Assembly (NCBI RefSeq): GCF_963678635.1
Contig: NC_087065.1
Span: 12,996,743-13,060,742, forward strand
DNA length: 64,000 nucleotides
From: Symsagittifera roscoffensis
Lineage: Eukaryota; Xenacoelomorpha; Acoela; Convolutidae
Direction: 5' to 3'
Shown here: one piece after another, positions 1 to 10,260 of the stretch
Numbering within the stretch: position 1 is the first letter of the stretch
Layout: each line of letters opens with the position of its first letter
The notes under the pieces: model-generated
Seen by the model: the letters and a program-made list of their open reading frames with translations, nothing else
The model's database searches: none
Told to the model about the DNA's origin: nothing
Translations under genes and position numbers: made by a program

Positions 1-129
1 ATTTAATTCTCATTTTTTACATATTTCACTGAATGTTTTAACCAGCACCGATTCTTTCTCACTTGGATATTTCTGAGAAAACTTCCCTCATAAATAAGAA
101 AAAAAGCAATATAATAACTATTTTGCAAG

Positions 130-836
130 AAAAGTGATAGTTATTGATCCCAAAAGTTGTGTTTTTGCTTAAATAGTTCACGGTAGCAACTGAACAAGGG
201 AACTTTGAGGAAGACGTTTACAATTTTTATCGTAATATTCAGACGGTATCAGTTCTAATTTCATCTCTGCCAGCAAATTGTTCGTTCAATTGATACTATT
301 TTCCTCCTAAATTCTCCAGTTTTGACTAAGTTTTCTTTTAAAGTAAGTTCAATAGTGAAAACATGTTTTAAGCAGAAAGCAAGAATAACCTTAAAACATA
401 GAGCATTTCTAGAGAAAATCATGAAAAAATGACTTTTTTCCAGAAAAGTGATAGTTATTGATCCCAAAAGTTGTGTTTTTGCTTAAATAGTTCACGGTAG
501 CAACTGACCAAGGGACATTGAGGAAGACATTTACAATTTTTATCGTAATATTCAGACGGTATCAGTTCTAATTTCATCTCTGCCAGAAAATTGTTTGTTC
601 AATTGATACTATTTTCCTCCTAAGCTCTCCATCTCTGAGTGAATTTTTTTGTAAAGTATGTTCAATAGCGAAAACCTGTATTAAGCAGAAAGCAAGAATA
701 ACCTTAAAACATAGAGCTTTTCTAGAAAAAATCATGAGAAAATAGTTTTTTCCAGAAAAGTGATAGTTATTAATCCCAAAAATTGTGTTTTTGCTTAAAT
801 AGTTCAAGGTAGCAACTGAACAAGGGAACCATGTAT
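130..836. repeat. Three tandem copies of a ~313-bp unit inside the Maverick end
   Basis: The block beginning AAAAGTGATAGTTATT recurs at about 131, 444 and 757, each time followed by CCCAAAA-TTGTGTTTTTGC and a TAGTTCA-GGTAGCAACTGA segment. The corresponding region of the other Maverick (about 17300-17540, opposite orientation) has one copy, so the expansion is specific to this element and accounts for much of its extra length. Confidence 0.85.
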
Positions 837-2095
837 TAAGCAGAAAGTAAGAAAAACCTTTAAGAATAGAACATTTCTACGGAAAATTGTAAAAATAATG
901 TTGCAGAAGCAACAGAGAGATAGTCATCATTTATGGAGAAGATTTTGTTGAATTTGAGCCAATATCGAATAAATTTTAAAGCAAAATTTATCTCACTTTT
1001 AGTCAATTTTAGCAATTAACTGTTCATTTTTCATCATTGGTCTGAAATTCTGTACTATTAAGGTGAATAACTTCTCTGAATTTGAAATTTTTGTACAAAT
1101 TTGGGTTAATCATTGAGCAAAAATCAGGAAGTCTTATGGAATATTGCTCTTAATGTTCATTTGTATTGAGAGTCCTATTTCAATTCTCCCTGAATTGGAC
1201 AAAAAATCTGTTAATTATCCAATTAAAAGGTTGAAAATGGAAAATTTTTTATTTCATTTTCTTGAAATTTACGGTTATTTTTACTATCTTCCGCAAGTTT
1301 CAATTTCGATTCAGCTTTGATGAGCTTTCTTGTTAATGTTGAGAGCCTTATATAACCCGCTTTGTTACTCAAATAAAGCTAAAATTTATCGTATTTTAAA
1401 TCGTAGCTTAATTTTAGTGTCTAAACATATCCATTTTTTTCAAAGTTAGATCAGAAGCAACAAAAAACTAGCCAAAACCTTGAGATTTTTGCAGTTTTTT
1501 TCAAAAGTTTCCACTTTGTTCCAAAAACTTTGAAATGTTTGAAATTTTTTACGAAAACTTTGAAATTTTTGCAATTTTTTTCAAAAAACTTGACTTTTTT
1601 TGAAGTTTCAGTAGACTTTGGCATAAATTCAGGTAGATAGAATGTAAGATTTTCTAATAAATTAGATCGAACTACAAAAAAACTTATAGTGTTTTAAAGT
1701 TTTTATGAAAAATTTTCAATTTTTGGTGACAAAAACTCCAAGTTTTTGACCAAAAACTTTTCCCATTGACTTACCATGTACAATAAAACTGAATACATAA
1801 CCTTAATTTCACAACCCACACGTAATTAACCAGTGTTAATTAACAATTAGATAATGCGAGCCAAAACTTTTGCGAAAATACTAGACATTTCCACACAAAA
1901 AACCAAATTTTATTTTCAAAAAACATGATTTTTTTCTCGAAGTTTCGTTAGGTTTCAGTATAGCTTTAGATAGTTTTCACGTCGAATCAAACCTGTAAAA
2001 TAATAATGAAAACATCTAAACCGTAGAAGCTAGCTAAGAAACGCAAGTATCGGCAAAATCGAGCTCAAAAAATTCGGGCGCCAAAAATTTTTCTG

Positions 2096-2250
2096 AAACT
2101 TACCATCTTACCATCTGAAACCTGCTATCCTAATACATAGGAAACCTATTACCTATCTTAATACATAGGAAATCTATTCCCTATCTTAATACATAGGTTG
2201 GTGACCGGATACTCTATAGCCTATCTTAATACATGGGGGTCACCAACCAG
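2096..2250. repeat. Subterminal short-repeat array of the Maverick end
   Basis: Repeated ACCATCTTACCATCTGAAACC-type and CTATCTTAATACATAGG-type words lie just inside the terminus. The same words, in the same order relative to the terminus, occur at 15930-16215 (inverted) and 29335-29660. Their conservation at three ends suggests a terminal recognition or replication function, which is inference. Confidence 0.75.
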
Positions 2251-2270
2251 CCCCCCCCCCCCCCCCCCAC
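2250..2270. repeat. Poly-C tract
   Basis: An uninterrupted C run of about 19 bases lies 25 bases from the Maverick terminus. The equivalent place in the other two ends has only about six C or G (near 15897 and 29672), so this is a local slippage expansion or an assembly artefact. Confidence 0.8.
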
Positions 2271-2295
2271 CACTCTCCCTCACTCTTCTACTACT

Positions 2296-3280
2296 AACAT
2301 AGTTACATGCAAAATTAGTGAGCTCATGGCTGGGCTCAGTATCCCCAGACCACGAGGTCACTACTAAAAACAGGCCTACTGTTTATTATCATATTACTAC
2401 TGTTTTTGTTCAGTAGATAAAAATCATCAAATCCATCGGAGATGGATCAACCTTTTGCTTCATTTCCTAGCTTCTCATATTCTGGAAAAAGAATTAGATG
2501 TGAATTAAAATCAGTTCAAGGCAGTCCAGGAAGGTAAAATACTCTGTAACCATTGTGACTGTACAATCGTTACAATTCGGATAGTCTCGATCGAAATTTC
2601 AGTTTTCTTCACTATAGCTTGTACGTTTCTTCTTCACTGTCGAGAATCGTTGTTGTTGTTTTTAGCGAAAATCGGTGTTTTTATTATCGCGCTTTTTCGG
2701 TAACTGCGATGTTTGAAAGTCGTGACGTGTCTTTGTTTTTGAACAATTTTTGTGAAAATTACTTTGTCACTGCAAACTGACCCTTCCCAACTCGTTTAAT
2801 TGAACGATTAACACCGATAATTCTTCGAAACTACCATTTTTCTCACTCAGCTGCTGCCAATAAAAATTCGTTGTTGCCTTGCATTTTTGGCCGCCATTCT
2901 GGTCGAATGTCACAAACGGTTCCGGTATCTGTTCCTGCCTGGGCATTTGGTTCCGTTTCCTCAAGAAGTCGGATACCCGAAATCGCTGTGTGCAAGTATC
3001 ACAATGTTCCGAACATAGTCGTTTAGAAAACTACGGGTTAGAATTTTTTTTTTTCAAAATTAGTGTCGTTTTTTTTCTGCTTGTACAAATATTTGTACGA
3101 AAAAAAGGATCTGACGTACAAAAATAACTTAGGCATATTTGACAGTCATAGCAAATTGTACAAAAAATTTGTGGAAAAACTACTAGAAAAACAATAAAAA
3201 CTCTCAAATTTTTTTTGCAGCAAATTTTTTTGATTTTTTGAAGCTTTTGGTTCCCAAAACGAAGCTGAAAAAAACTAAAA
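2296..3280. other. Spacer between Maverick end and PLE; no recognised gene
   Basis: A mixed-composition spacer. On the minus strand about 2767-3030 is open and reads as a Gln- and Asn-rich peptide preceded by a CSEHCDTC-like stretch, but I recognise no family and it has no clear start. A perfect short hairpin, ATCCATC-GGA-GATGGAT, lies at about 2434-2450. Its GATGGATCAACCT arm matches, inverted, the end of the LTRs further right, over too short a length to mean much. Poly-T and poly-A tracts fill 3040-3280. Confidence 0.5.
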
Positions 3281-5022
3281 TTGGCGTAACTTAGGTCTTT
3301 TATCTGTTGTAAGCTTGCTCGCTTCTTTATTCGGTCGAGTTAAGACGAAAAGTTGAAAAATTCAAACCGATTTTTCTCAACACAGAAAAATTTTTTGGAA
3401 ATTTTAAATGATCAAATCACGACTGAAAGGGCGTTACTGAAGTATATCTCTCAACCCAGTCCGATCTTTAGTTGTGCTACCTTATTTTGCGTGGAAAACA
3501 AAAAGCAAAAAAAAAATAAAATCTTGATAAATTTCATAACAGTTTCCTGAGAAATAAATATCTTAGCAAATGTCTCGATAACGACATTATGCCAGATTTT
3601 TTACGGTTTCGCGTGCCTGATAACGGTGTTTTTTCGTATCAAGCGGTGCACAGCTTTCAATTGAGACTCCTGAGATCCGAAATAAGCAAGGCAAATGCGG
3701 ATAGGGCTAAGGCATCGGTTAACCTAGCGAAAGCAAGGGAGGTAGTGAGAAGGGGTATAGATGAGAAGAGATGGCCTTCGGTATTATTCTATCTGAACCT
3801 CCATGCAAGGTGTAGTGTCAATAACCTGATAAGCCGACAGAAATAAAAGCTTGAAAAACTTTCGGAACCACAGGATAAACCATTAAAAAACTTGGATGAA
3901 AGGGCTGTCAGAATCTTAGATGAAATGGTTTTTCCGCAGTGGGTGCGGGAAGTCTTAAGTTTTGGACCATTACATCCGGTACGAGACAAATTCAATGAAA
4001 TTTTTTTCCTTGCGGACATTGATAGTTTTTTGTCTGAATTGAAAATAAATAGAATACCCGGAGAAAAGTTATGTGAGATTGAAGCAGCTGCAAAGAGATA
4101 TGCTAAGAATGTGAAACAGACCCCGTCCGACAAAGGTGTTGAAAAAGCCAGAAAGTATTTGAAGGACAACGGTCTTCTGGCAGTGCCGTTTGATAAGATG
4201 GAGGGGGGGTGAGATTTTTGTGTAATTTTTTCTGGAACTCAAAGATTTTTACAGGCAGAAAAATTTAGCGAAGGGAAGAATCTGACAGACAGCGTGATCA
4301 TAAAAATTGAAAAAGACAAAAACAAAGAATTACTCGCCATGAAAAAAAGGACGAGATTAGCGAAGCGCTGTATACTAGGTTGAGATCAACAGGGGCGCAG
4401 CCGGCTAGGCTGCATGGTTTAGTAAAAGTACACAAACAATGCACAACACTTCGTCCCGTCCATTCTTTACCTGGTAGCTCATATGACCACCTAAAGAAAA
4501 CATTGGCAAAATTCTTTGATAAAATTGAGGGGGCAAACATAAAAACGAACACTCAAATGGCTAGAGAGATCTTGGAGCAAAAAGATTTGGACTCTGATGA
4601 GAGTATAATCTCCCTTGATTTAAAGAGTTTATACACTAATGTGACGCTCAAGGAAGCTGTTGAAATAGCCTTGAGAAGATTATGTGAGCACTAATTTTGC
4701 CAGTGAGTATGATACACTTTAAATGCAATGGCTTTTGGTATGTACAAAAGACGGTTTAGCAATGGCCACCTCCCTTGCGTTAATACTGGCCTATTTGTGG
4801 CTCAAAGAATACGAACCTGGATTAATGAAAGTAGTACCAAAATTGACTGTGCTAAAGCTAAATGAGGTTAACAAGGAAGTCCGCCCTGGATGTCAAAAAA
4901 AAGACACCTCGAACTAAAGGGGTAGAAGGCGAATCTTGTTTGAATTGGTACCACTTGGGTGTAGCAACATATTGGAATCCGAATACGCCGACATTGCTGA
5001 AACAGTATGGTATTGCAGGACT
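3281..5022 (+). mobile_element. Penelope-like element, truncated upstream copy (pLTR)
   Basis: From TTGGCGTAACTTAGG onward this is nearly identical to the copy beginning at 5023. It stops abruptly at GGTATTGCAGGACT, directly abutting the start of the next copy. PLEs are known to sit as partial head-to-tail tandems in which the upstream piece is called a pseudo-LTR, and this arrangement fits that exactly. The upstream copy carries the RT amino-terminal half only and lacks the YVDD motif and the endonuclease. Confidence 0.85.
3589..4920 (+). pseudogene. PLE reverse transcriptase, N-terminal part, broken
   Basis: The frame opens with MPDFLRFRVPDNGVFSYQAV at 3589 and meets a stop at 3844. It resumes at about 3847-4212 with an ELKINRIPGEKLCEI-type helical region, is broken in a G-run at 4201-4208, and continues at 4380-4694 with the diagnostic PLE block PARLHGLVKVHK...LPGSSYDHLKKTL and SLDLKSLYTNV (RT motif A region). 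A fragment with KDGLAMATSLALILAYLWL (motif B region) follows at 4740. It is non-functional as it stands: it has several frame breaks and no catalytic YVDD before the junction at 5022. Confidence 0.85.
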
Positions 5023-5328
5023 TTGGCGTAATTTAGGTCTTTTATCTGTTGTAAGCTTGCTCGCTTCTTTATTCGGTCGAGTTAAGACGAAAGTTGAAAA
5101 ATTCAAACCGATTTTTCTCAACACAGAAAACTTTTTTGGAAATTTTAAATGATCAAATCACGACTGAAAGGGCGTTACTGAAGTATATCTCTCAACCCAG
5201 TCCGATCTTTAGTTGTGCTACCTTATTTTGCGTGGAAAACAAAAAGCAAAAAAAAATAAAATCTTGATAAATTTCATAACAGTTTCCTGAGGTATAAATA
5301 TCTTAGCAAATGTCTCGATAACGACATT

Positions 5329-7240
5329 ATGCCAGATTTTTTACGGTTTCGCGTGCCTGATAACGGTGTTTTTTCGTATCAAGCGGTGCACAGCTTTCAA
5401 TTGAGACTCCTGAGATCCGAAATAAGCAAAGCAAATGCGGATAGGGCTAAGGCATCGGGTAACCTAGCGAAAGCAAGGGAGGTAGTGAGAAGGGGTATAG
5501 ATGAGAAGAGATGGCCTTCGGTATTATTCTATCTGAACCTCCATGCAAGGTGTAGTGTCAATAACCTGATAAGCCGACAGAAATAAAAGCTTGAAAAACT
5601 TTCGGAACCACAGGATAAACCATTAAAAAACTTGGATGAAAGGGCTGTCAGAATCTTAGATGAAATGGTTTTTCCGCAGTGGGTGCGGGAAGTCTTAAGT
5701 TTTGGACCATTACATCCGGTACGAGACAAATTCAATGAAATTTTTTTCCTTGCGGACATTGATAGTTTTTTGTCTGAATTGAAAATAAGTAGAATACCCG
5801 GAGAAAAGTTATGTGAGATTGAAGCAGCTGCAAAGAGATATGCTAAGAATGTGAAACAGACCCCGTCCGACAAAGGTGTTGAAAAAGCCAGAAAGTATTT
5901 GAAGGACAACGGTCTTCTGGCAGTGCCGTTTGATAAGATTGAGGGGGGGGGGGTGAGATTTTTGTGTAATTTTTTCTGGAACTCAAAGATTTTTACAGGC
6001 AGAAAAATTTAGCGAAGGGAAGAATCTGACAGACAGCGTGATCATAAAAATTGAAAAAGACATAAACAAAGAATTACTCGCCATGAAAAAAAAGGACGAG
6101 ATTAGCGAAGCGCTGTATTCTAGGTTGAGATCAACAGGGGCGCAGCCGGCTAGGCTGCATGGTTTAGTAAAAGTACACAAACAATGCACAACACTTCGTC
6201 CCGTCCATTCTTTACCTGGTAGCTCATATGACCACCTAAAGAAAACATTGGCAAAATTCTTTGATAAAATTGAGGGGGCAAACATAAAAACGAACACTCA
6301 AATGATTAGAGAGATCTTGGAGCAAAAAGATTTGGACTCTGATGAGAGTATAATCTCCCTTGATTTAAAGAGTTTATACACTAATGTGACGCTCAAGGAA
6401 GCTGTTGAAAGAGCCTTGAGAAGATTATGTGAGCACTAATTTTGCCAGTGAGTATGATACACTTTAAATGCAATGGCTTTTGGTATGTACAAAAAGACGG
6501 TTTAGCAATAGCCACCTCCCTTGCGTTAATACTGGCCTATTTGTGGCTCAAAGAATACGAACCTGGATTAATGAAAGTAGTACCAAAATTGACTGTGCTA
6601 AATGAGGTTAACAAGGAAGTCCGCCCTGGATGTCAAAAAAAGGTGACACCTCGAACTAAAGGGGTAGAAGGCGAATCTTGTTTGAACTGGTACCACTTGG
6701 GTGTAGCAACATATTGGAATCCGAATACGCCGACAATGCTGAAACAGTATGGTATTGCAGGACTTGCAAAAGCAACAAGAAGCAGATCGTACTGAGAATG
6801 GTGTTAAAATTTTTCTAAAATATGTAGACGACATAGTTTAGAATTGTCAAGGGTCAAGGGTGATCCTGAAACATTCCACGAGGCTGCCAATGAATTGCAG
6901 CCAAACTTGCAGTTCACCATAAAAGAACTTGAAATTAACGGTAATTTTGCCTTTTTGGATTTAAAAGTCAATGTGGACTCAGGGAAAAAGGTCACATGTG
7001 GGTGGTACTAAAATCCCATTGATACCGGCACCATTCAAAACTTTAGAGGTTGCGCACCTTTGCAATATAAAAGAAACGTTTTTGAAGGGACGGTCCATAG
7101 GGTTTTCAGAAGTACCTCAACATGGGAAAACTTTGACCGGGCCTTGGAAACAAAATCAGAAAGGATGGATTGAAAAACAATATCCGAAAAATTGGTCGGA
7201 CAAGATAGTGAAACTTTTAACAAGATCATCGTGGGAAAAA
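5329..7240 (+). pseudogene. PLE reverse transcriptase, main copy, frameshifted
   Basis: Same order as the upstream copy: MPDFLRFRVP at 5329, helical N-terminal domain 5632-5940, frame break in an 11-G run at 5942-5952, HGLVKVHK and SLDLKSLYTNV at 6038-6439, and KDGLAIATSLALILAYLWL at 6495-6555. Then comes a catalytic KYVDDIV motif (YVDD codons 6821-6832) in a different frame from the preceding fragment, and a thumb-like region 6850-7240. All RT landmarks are present, but at least four stops or frameshifts separate them. Known role of the family: endonuclease-primed reverse transcription in the nucleus. This copy could not make a full protein without frame changes. Confidence 0.85.
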
Positions 7241-7250
7241 AACTTTAGAG

Positions 7251-7748
7251 GTGACGGCATCAGAACCAAGAAATAATAAATGGTTGAAAAACTCACTCTC
7301 CTTTTACAATGCAATATCGAGGCAATCCATCTCAACTCTTAGCTGCAAAGGCTTGGCAAATATCCGGGGCGAAAATGTTTTTCACAACAAGAAAAATCAA
7401 AGCATGCTTGCCATCCCTCAAAAAACTTCCTTTGATCGTGAACTGAGATCCAGAGTGGTGTATAGGCTTACATTCAGTGGATGTAACTCCACGTATGTCG
7501 GCCAGACAGTCCAACATTTAGCCACGAGGGCCGATGAACACCGCAAAAAGGACTCCACAGTAGGCCAACACTTGTTAGAATGTAAAAATGACGTAGGCGT
7601 TACTGCGGAGTTGAAGTCAGATATTATAGACAAAACAGCCAACACTCAGAAGCTACTCAAACTAGAGGCTTTGCATATTTGGAGGGAAAGGCCAAGAATC
7701 AACACGCGCGATGAGTTCAGGAGCCGGGAATTAACACTTAAATTATAG
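7251..7748 (+). CDS. GIY-YIG endonuclease domain of the PLE
   Basis: An uninterrupted 165-residue frame whose second half matches the GIY-YIG fold used by PLEs: VVYRLTFSGCNSTYVGQT carries the paired tyrosines, followed by the arginine helix ATRADEHRKK and a DSTVGQHL segment. In the family the domain nicks target DNA to prime reverse transcription. It is normally the C-terminal part of one RT-endonuclease protein; here it is the best-preserved piece. No independent start is implied: the frame opens inside the polyprotein, right after a break near 7250. It ends with TAG at 7746-7748. Confidence 0.85.
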   Translation: MTASEPRNNKWLKNSLSFYNAISRQSISTLSCKGLANIRGENVFHNKKNQSMLAIPQKTSFDRELRSRVVYRLTFSGCNSTYVGQTVQHLATRADEHRKKDSTVGQHLLECKNDVGVTAELKSDIIDKTANTQKLLKLEALHIWRERPRINTRDEFRSRELTLKL

Positions 7749-7800
7749 TCCAAAACACGGCTAGAATTCAAAACACTGAGATGTCAGAATTGGAAAATAA

Positions 7801-8280
7801 GTCATATTTGGAAGTTTGACCTTGAGTTGAACGTTTAACTTTGACTTTTGGGGACAAAAGTATTTTTTTTTAAATTTCGAATTGAGCCTGTCATGCTCGG
7901 GTTTCTCGCGACAACCGAAAACACGAGAAAAAAGTCAGACAGAAGATTCGAAGTATAATCGCGGGAAAGCTGCTAGAAAAAACGAGAGTAAAAATGCTAT
8001 TCGCAATTTTACCAGAATTATGCAACACGAATAGAGCTATCTTGTTCTGAAGCTGCCCAATGGTCCGGAGGGAAAAACTTCTTGAGTTTAAACTTAGTTC
8101 TTTAAAAATTCTCGATTTAATTTTAATTACCTTAAATCAGTTCTAGAGTTCCTTTACCCTTATTAGTTACTCAATTCTAGAGGTCGTGTAGGTATGTGAG
8201 TAGCTAATTTAAATTTTGTGAGCGTATTTTTTTTGATTATTTTCAGGTAAGGCTAGTTCTTAGGTTGATCCATCTGAAAT
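7801..8280 (+). repeat. Truncated, diverged copy of the Ty3/gypsy LTR
   Basis: Begins at GTCATATTTGGAAGTTTGACC, equivalent to a point about 95 bases inside the LTR at 8992, and ends with the shared word AGGTTGATCCATCTGAAAT. It is clearly more diverged from the other three LTR copies than they are from each other. The missing first ~95 bases are replaced by the PLE. It may be a remnant of an older insertion or of a duplicated LTR-leader unit. Confidence 0.75.
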
Positions 8281-8991
8281 AGATCAAAGGTTCACTGTCC
8301 GATAAAAACTAACGGTATTCTTAAGTTCCGACCCAGTTTTTAATGGCGTTCGCGTGTTTTAGTTATTTCGAGACCTGACCATAGAGGAGTTTTTTTCTAC
8401 ACGAGGGGGGAGGGGGGTATTTTGGTAGTGGCCATTAAGGTGTAACACGGTTTGTAGTCTCATGTCGCAAGTGAAACGAAACGAACCGAACCGAAATAGC
8501 TCCGACCGCATGAGAGAGAAAAACACAACAGATAGTGTCCAAGAGATAGTGTCCTCTTGTTATAGCGCTTATTTCTCTTTGCCCCATATGTGACTTAAGT
8601 AGGCGACTGTTACATCGCGCTCCTGGGTGTTTTTACAATATCACGACTACGGGATCAAACCCACTCGACGCATCTCCGGGCTACATGCCCATTCTATAAC
8701 ACCGGTGGTACGGTTCAACGGGAACGTGTCCACCTTCTGGTTGTACCATGACAGCTCTGGTTGTACTATGATAGAAAACTCGAGAAAATTTCCCGGTGCG
8801 CTTTCTGAAACGAGGCCTAGCTAACCAAATAAGGGGGCCACTAGAAGGACAAAAAGCGAAATAAAAAAAATAAAAAGATTAGAAAAAGGATGAAAAAAAA
8901 CGGTAAAAAATTCAAAAAGGACAGTGGCTTGGATCTCCAGACTAGGCGGATTAAACTTTTATATTAATTAGAATAGTATACTCATACCCAC
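8281..8991 (+). repeat. Diverged copy of the Ty3/gypsy leader
   Basis: Homologous to the leader that follows the intact LTR at 9581-10260. Shared words are CCGACCCNGTTTTTAA, TAGTCTCATGTCGCAAG, GATAGTGTCC, CATATGTGACTTAAGTAGGCG, CTACGGGATC and GGACAGTGGCTT. Together with 7801-8280 it gives the order LTR'-leader'-LTR-leader before gag. The middle of this block (about 8485) is where the tandem-duplication junction at 30340 re-enters. Confidence 0.75.
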
Positions 8992-9580
8992 TGATTCTAT
9001 CTCGCACTCAACTTTCTGAGGACTCCTTGCCTGACGACGACACGCAATGAGGACATCGATCTTGAGTCCGGGGAATATGCGCTAGTCGGTCATAATTGGA
9101 AGTTTGACCTTGAGCAACGTTTAGTCTTGATTTTGGGGTGAAATGCAATTTTTCAAAAATTCGAATTGAGCATGTCATGCTCAAGTTTCTCGCGACAACT
9201 GAAAATAACTGAAAATACAAGAAAATAAGAGCGGGAAGGTAGTGCAAAAAAAGGAGCGTGAAATTGGTATAAGATATTTTGCCGTATAAGTTGAACGAGA
9301 GTAGAGGTTTCTCATTCCTAGAGAAAGAACAAGTCGTGACAAGAAGAAACAAGGAAGAATTGAGTGGACCAGAGAGAACACTTGTGTCTTGAGTTTAAAT
9401 TTATTCATTCCAAACTTCTTGAGTTAAAATTGACTACTGGATCAATTCTAGAGTCGCTTATTAATTTAGTTAATCGGTTATTGAATTCGAGTCGGTATGT
9501 AAGTACCCAATTTAAATTTCTTGAGTTCTTTACATTATTATGTTGAGTTAGGAAGAGTTTTAGGTTGATCCATCTGAAAT
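8992..9580 (+). repeat. 5' LTR of the first Ty3/gypsy copy
   Basis: Matches the LTRs at 30861-31491 and 59797-60409 from TG...CGCACTCAACTTTCTG to AGGTTGATCCATCTGAAA. It is about 45 bases shorter than the second because the stretch around CTTCGGTGGGAAAGTGG is missing near 9374. A degenerate TATA box (GTATAAG, near 9284) sits at the same place as TATAAAT in the other copies. The boundaries come from where homology starts and stops; the classical TG...CA ends are not certain. Confidence 0.75.
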
Positions 9581-9587
9581 GGATCAA
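9565..9587. other. Perfect 9-bp hairpin at the LTR/leader boundary
   Basis: TTGATCCAT-CTGAA-ATGGATCAA spans the LTR end and the first leader bases. It is repeated exactly at 31476-31498, and with one mismatch at 8265-8287. It occupies the position where a primer-binding site is expected; I see no convincing tRNA-complementary site next to it. Confidence 0.6.
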
Positions 9588-10260
9588 AGGTCCGCTGTCC
9601 AATAAAAAGTAACTATATACGTAAGGTTCCGACCCTGTTTTTAACGGCGTTCGTGCGTTTTGGGTATTTTGAGACCTAAGCATGGGGGCATTCTTATTTC
9701 TAGATGGGGGGTATTTTGGTACTAGCCTTTAAGCCGTAACGCGAATTGCAGTCTCATGTCGCAAGCGAACCGAATTGGCTCCCTCCGTTTGAGGTAGAAA
9801 AACACAAGAGATAGTGTCCCTGATTCTTGAGCCAAGGGTTATAGGGCCTATTTTTCTTTAACCTCATATGTGACTTAAGTAGGCGGCTGTTACATAGTGT
9901 TTTTATGGCGCTCGTGGGTGTTTTTAAGACATCATGACTACGGGATCGAACCCATTTGACGAAAATCCTGGCAACAAGCCCATTCTAGAGTACTGGTGGT
10001 ACGGTTCAACGGGAACGTGACCACCTTCTGGTTGTACCGTGATAGCTTTTTAAGAAAACTCGAGAAAAAATTCCGGTGCGCTTTGCGAAACGAGGCGTAG
10101 CTATCAGAGTAATGGGGGCCACTAGGGGGACAAAAAACGTGTAAAAATAAAAAAAACTAAAAAGATTAAAAATAGGAACAGAAAACGATATAAAAAAACA
10201 GAAAGGACAGTGGCTTTGACTTTCAGATTAGGTGGATCAAACCTTAATTTTAATTATAGT
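9581..10260 (+). repeat. Leader block following the first LTR
   Basis: Near-identical to 31492-32170 and diverged from 8281-8991. No open frame of note. It contains the tRNA-box-like word GGGATCGAACCC (considered below and rejected as a tRNA). Confidence 0.75.

Larger units (their letters stand above)
1..2295. mobile_element. Right end of a Maverick/Polinton, cut by window edge
   Basis: This stretch is the reverse complement, with divergence, of the left 1.75 kb of the Maverick that begins at 15872. The shared landmarks run in mirrored order: the TTATTGATCCCAAAAG block, the GAAACTTCGAAAAA block, the GGCGCCCGAATTT block, the ATACATAGG repeats and the CTCTCCCTCACTCTTC terminus. The terminus CTTCTACTACT ends at 2295, the exact complement of the AGTAGTAGAAG start at 15872. 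The next six bases, AACATA, would be the target duplication; its partner lies outside the window. No coding region is recognisable here. The identification rests on comparison with the second, gene-bearing element. Confidence 0.85.
5023..7760 (+). mobile_element. Penelope-like element, main copy (5' part to endonuclease)
   Basis: Starts at the same TTGGCGTAA word as the upstream copy and runs through RT to a GIY-YIG endonuclease that ends at 7748. RT followed by a C-terminal GIY-YIG domain is the defining architecture of Penelope-like retroelements. The 3' end is placed around 7760-7800, where the sequence becomes the truncated LTR repeat, so the exact 3' boundary and any target duplication are not resolved. 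PLE and LTR repeat share orientation. Confidence 0.85.

Noticed and set aside
261-807. Two similar minus-strand frames of 68 and 77 codons with FLEKSHFF- and FSGKNYFL-type starts
   Set aside because: They are the same 313-base tandem repeat read in the same register; no domain, and the matching Maverick end has no such pair.
2767-3030. Minus-strand peptide with a CSEHCDTC-like start as a host gene exon
   Set aside because: Too short, no start or splice context and no family match by eye; kept only as a note on the spacer.
4590-4612. CTGATGAG hammerhead-ribozyme-like core in the PLE (also at about 6337)
   Set aside because: PLEs can carry hammerhead motifs, but this word is inside RT codons, lacks a nearby GAAA partner and has no flanking stems. 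I found no other candidate core by eye.
9940-10010. tRNA-like B-box word (GGGTTCGATCCC on the minus strand) in the gypsy leader, also at 8660, 30530 and 31855
   Set aside because: The T-arm can form only two outer pairs and no acceptor stem, D-arm or anticodon arm fits at the right distances. It is repeated with the leader, so it is part of the retrotransposon, not a tRNA gene.
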